Shown here piece by piece: positions 54,084 to 56,372 of a stretch of 56,372 nt of DNA. Position 1 is the stretch's first letter. Each line of letters opens with the position of its first letter. The stretch is from an uncultured Shewanella sp. Lineage in GTDB: Bacteria; Pseudomonadota; Gammaproteobacteria; Enterobacterales; Shewanellaceae. The position numbers were made by a program, and so were the translations under genes. The stretch covers positions 1-56,372 of the forward strand of contig NZ_CANLZC010000028.1 in assembly GCF_947495455.1 (NCBI RefSeq). Direction: 5' to 3'. The notes under the pieces are model-generated. The model was not told where the DNA came from. It made no database searches and worked only from the letters and a program-made list of their open reading frames with translations.

Positions 54084-55565
54084 TCACTCTTTTAAATTGT
54101 TTAGGTTAATGGAATAGTTAGCTTTAGGTAATACTTGACTTTCCCATAGCGTCGACCACTTATAGGACCCAAAAATATCTCTGTCAGTCAACCTTCTTTC
54201 TTCTAATGTGACATCAGTCACCACACTAAAAGAAAATTGCCCTGATACTTGCGCCAACCTACCACTCCAAAACGCTTCCGATGAATACTGAAGCCCATAA
54301 CGCGAAATATCGGGTACATTAGCTAATTGCGGTAACTCAAAAGCACTATGTGATACCCAAGCATTATCATTAGAAAACTTACTCAAGCTATATTCCCAAG
54401 TGAGATTTTCGCCTTGGCCTGCAGGATTACTTGAAACAACTTTCCAATCAGGCAGGCTCATGGACTCAGAATTGCTTTCACTGTAACCAATAGAGGTTTT
54501 TCCACCTATCTTTCCACTTGTATCATATGAGATATCCGTCGACAGACTCATACCTCTAGAAGTACTCACCGTCGTTGAATTATTTGCATTTTGTGGTATC
54601 CAACTCGTCAACTGTAATCCAGCAGCATTGCTCACTTCTACTGCAGACGTCACTGAGTCTAAATAATAACCACGTCTAGATCTTGAATTATTTTCCATCG
54701 TCGGCGTGACATGTCCGTAAGGTGCAATAAAAACATCCATATGGTCCGTTTGCGTATTACGATAAGCACCGACTGAATAACCTCTTACGGCAGTAAAAAT
54801 TGATTTTCTCCCATCATCAGGAGAGGTATAGCGATTCATTCGATTAGTCACTGTATAACACAGCTTAGCTTCTTGAGCTTCTGCCGAGCATGGATAACCC
54901 GATTCAGCCCCCGTCACCCCCGATGAGATTGTCAAAGCTGCTATTTTAGGCATAAAAGAAGCATCAATAGCATCAGTCACTTGGGTTAATGCATGCTCTC
55001 GTTGATAGTCAATCATATCATGATAAGAGTCTGCTACTGGATAAGATGCGAGTTTATGGCCATGAGACACAGTCGTTAATTCATTCGAAGTGCTACTTTG
55101 TGTCACTTCTTCATATTCTATCGGCGTATCACCACCACCAAATGTCGTGACTATATCTGGCTCACCTTTTTTGGGTTCAATAATCACAACTTCAGCATCA
55201 AAGCTCATAAACAAGCCATCAATGACTTGATTATTCATATTTTCAATAACAATTAATTTATTCTGTTTGACAGCTTCAGTGATATATTCACTAATTAAAT
55301 GCCTATCTTTCACTTCATTCATGTCTAGATAAACAAAATCCGTATTACGTATTTCATTGGCAATTTCATTTACCTCTTCATTCGACATAACGCCACTGAA
55401 AGAATGAGTATTATAACGTTCTAAAATCACATCTGATAAATAAGTATGATTCCCAGTTAAATTCAAAACTGACCTTTTATTATCATTAAAATCTGCCAAA
55501 GCATTAAATGATAAGGCACTAATAGCAATACCCAACAAACTTTTTTTAATCGACATTTTCATCAT
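54084..55565 (-). CDS. Leukocidin/hemolysin-superfamily beta-pore-forming toxin (VCC/VvhA-like)
   Basis: 493-aa secreted protein with signal peptide MSIKKSLLGIAISALSFNALA. The N-terminal ~200 residues (NTDFVYLDMNEVKDRHLISEYITEAVKQ and so on) form a separate domain, perhaps a pro-region. The C-terminal half follows the cytolysin pattern of Vibrio VCC/VvhA: a glycine/serine-rich amphipathic pre-stem hairpin (STSRGMSLSTDISYDTSGKIGG and TSIGYSESNSESMSLPDW), a strand NLTWEYSLSKFSN, a rim-like segment (WVSHSAFELPQLANVPDISRYGLQYSSEAFWSG) and a closing strand FSFSVVTDVTLEERRL. No C-terminal lectin domain follows, unlike VCC. Three nearby ATGs (55565, 55562, 55556) are possible; GGGAG upstream suits the second best. 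The family call is by pattern. Confidence 0.65.
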   Translation of the reverse strand: MMKMSIKKSLLGIAISALSFNALADFNDNKRSVLNLTGNHTYLSDVILERYNTHSFSGVMSNEEVNEIANEIRNTDFVYLDMNEVKDRHLISEYITEAVKQNKLIVIENMNNQVIDGLFMSFDAEVVIIEPKKGEPDIVTTFGGGDTPIEYEEVTQSSTSNELTTVSHGHKLASYPVADSYHDMIDYQREHALTQVTDAIDASFMPKIAALTISSGVTGAESGYPCSAEAQEAKLCYTVTNRMNRYTSPDDGRKSIFTAVRGYSVGAYRNTQTDHMDVFIAPYGHVTPTMENNSRSRRGYYLDSVTSAVEVSNAAGLQLTSWIPQNANNSTTVSTSRGMSLSTDISYDTSGKIGGKTSIGYSESNSESMSLPDWKVVSSNPAGQGENLTWEYSLSKFSNDNAWVSHSAFELPQLANVPDISRYGLQYSSEAFWSGRLAQVSGQFSFSVVTDVTLEERRLTDRDIFGSYKWSTLWESQVLPKANYSINLNNLKE

Positions 55566-56372
55566 AAACTCCCAGGATTGAGTTATTGCGGACGTTATTA
55601 AATAACAAAAAAACTACAGTAAAAATAAATACCATTTAAATACAGACCATTAGAAATTCAAAGAGCATCAATTACACGCTCATTGTGTTATGCCACACAT
55701 CATATCAATCGAAAAAATAAATTTCAAAAATAAATCTTAAAAGACAAAACAGATCGAAATTACAGGCTTAAAATTAACATTAATCATGGAACAACAAAAT
55801 CGCCAACCAAAATAAAAACCCTTTATTTATATATATTTAATAAAAATACACTCTTAATATAGCTACAAAACCACAGATCAAACCTATTTACACTTACACT
55901 CAACAATGAAATATAAAAACAAATAACTTCACCTATAAATGCAAAATGAAAATATTAAAAACACAAATTTAAAAACAAATTAACCATTTTCCCTTAGCAT
56001 TACTTTAATTCATTAGAACAATCGCTTTATTCGATTAAATCATTATTGACCTAGATTTAATGTAATGAACAACAGCTCTTTAAAATAAAAATTGAAAAAC
56101 ACAAACACAAACACAAACACAAACAAATAAAATCACATGACTTAAACTTGCATTAATAAAATCAATAAGGCCAATCTAAAATAGATATTAATCGTAACTA
56201 TCCAATTAAATACAAAACATTAGCTCCTTTCAGATCCAGTTTTAAATAAATAAAAATTTTGACTTAAAAATCTATTCAGCAAATATACAGCTAAGCTTAG
56301 GTGTCCCCTTATATAAAGCAGCCACATCAAGGGTTTTGAGGTAAAATACTCCAAACAACCATAATAAGCTCA
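55566..56372. other. AT-rich region without genes, with a hexamer repeat
   Basis: About 0.8 kb of A-rich sequence with no credible ORF on either strand. A short (ACAAAC)-type hexamer repeat of about four to five units lies near 56098-56124. The promoter of the toxin gene must be in the left part. The remainder shows nothing I can name. Confidence 0.6.

Overview
The window comes from an AT-rich gammaproteobacterium. The evidence is the six-subunit Rsx/Rnf electron-transport operon followed directly by nth, the enterobacterial/Vibrio/Shewanella arrangement, together with encoded tRNA CCA ends, a YnhF-like small membrane protein, proteobacterial T6SS genes and a VCC/VvhA-like toxin. I cannot name the genus from sequence alone. 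The right-hand 30 kb looks like accessory DNA: secondary-metabolite genes, toxin and secretion genes, repeats and long AT-rich spacers.

Layout. 1-190: two identical tRNA-Asn genes. 508-7500 (+): rsxABCDG, a 37-codon ORF coupled on both sides by ATGA overlaps, rsxE and nth. 7650-7910: a decayed partial copy of the nth 3' end with its terminator. 7935-8018 (-): a 27-aa YnhF-like peptide. 8197-23404 (-): a partial type VI secretion locus, transcribed as DUF2169-pentapeptide protein, pentapeptide protein, DUF3540, short PAAR-like, TIR-like, TssJ, TssK, TssL, TssM, AMIN-like membrane protein, TssF. Sheath, tube, ClpV, TssA/E/G and VgrG genes are not in the window. 23807-24036 and 51689-51918: two 230-bp copies of a MITE-like element with 18-bp terminal inverted repeats. 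24424-25782 (-): guanine deaminase with an apparent signal peptide. 26270-27025 (+): TerC-family membrane protein.

27036-49523 is a hybrid NRPS-PKS cluster. The minus-strand genes run 46326 to 27036: A-T-C NRPS, A-T NRPS, KS-AT-KR-DH-ACP polyketide synthase, C-A-T-TE NRPS, EmrB-type MFS exporter, small membrane protein, zinc-free MDR oxidoreductase, EmrA/HlyD adaptor. Divergent on the plus strand are a LuxR-type regulator and a TolC outer-membrane channel. Read in order, the line would join an unusual starter (its A domain lacks the Asp that holds the amino group), one amino acid, one reduced malonate unit and a final amino acid (Asp-like pocket), with release by a fused thioesterase and export by an EmrAB-TolC tripartite pump. 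No phosphopantetheinyl transferase is in the window.

50042-51592 (+) holds an SycD/LcrH-type secretion chaperone and a hydrophobic translocator/effector-like protein, with no type III apparatus nearby. 51926-55565 (-) holds a secreted PF00756-type esterase, a small lipoprotein and a leukocidin/VCC-like pore-forming toxin. The last 0.8 kb is AT-rich and has no recognisable gene.
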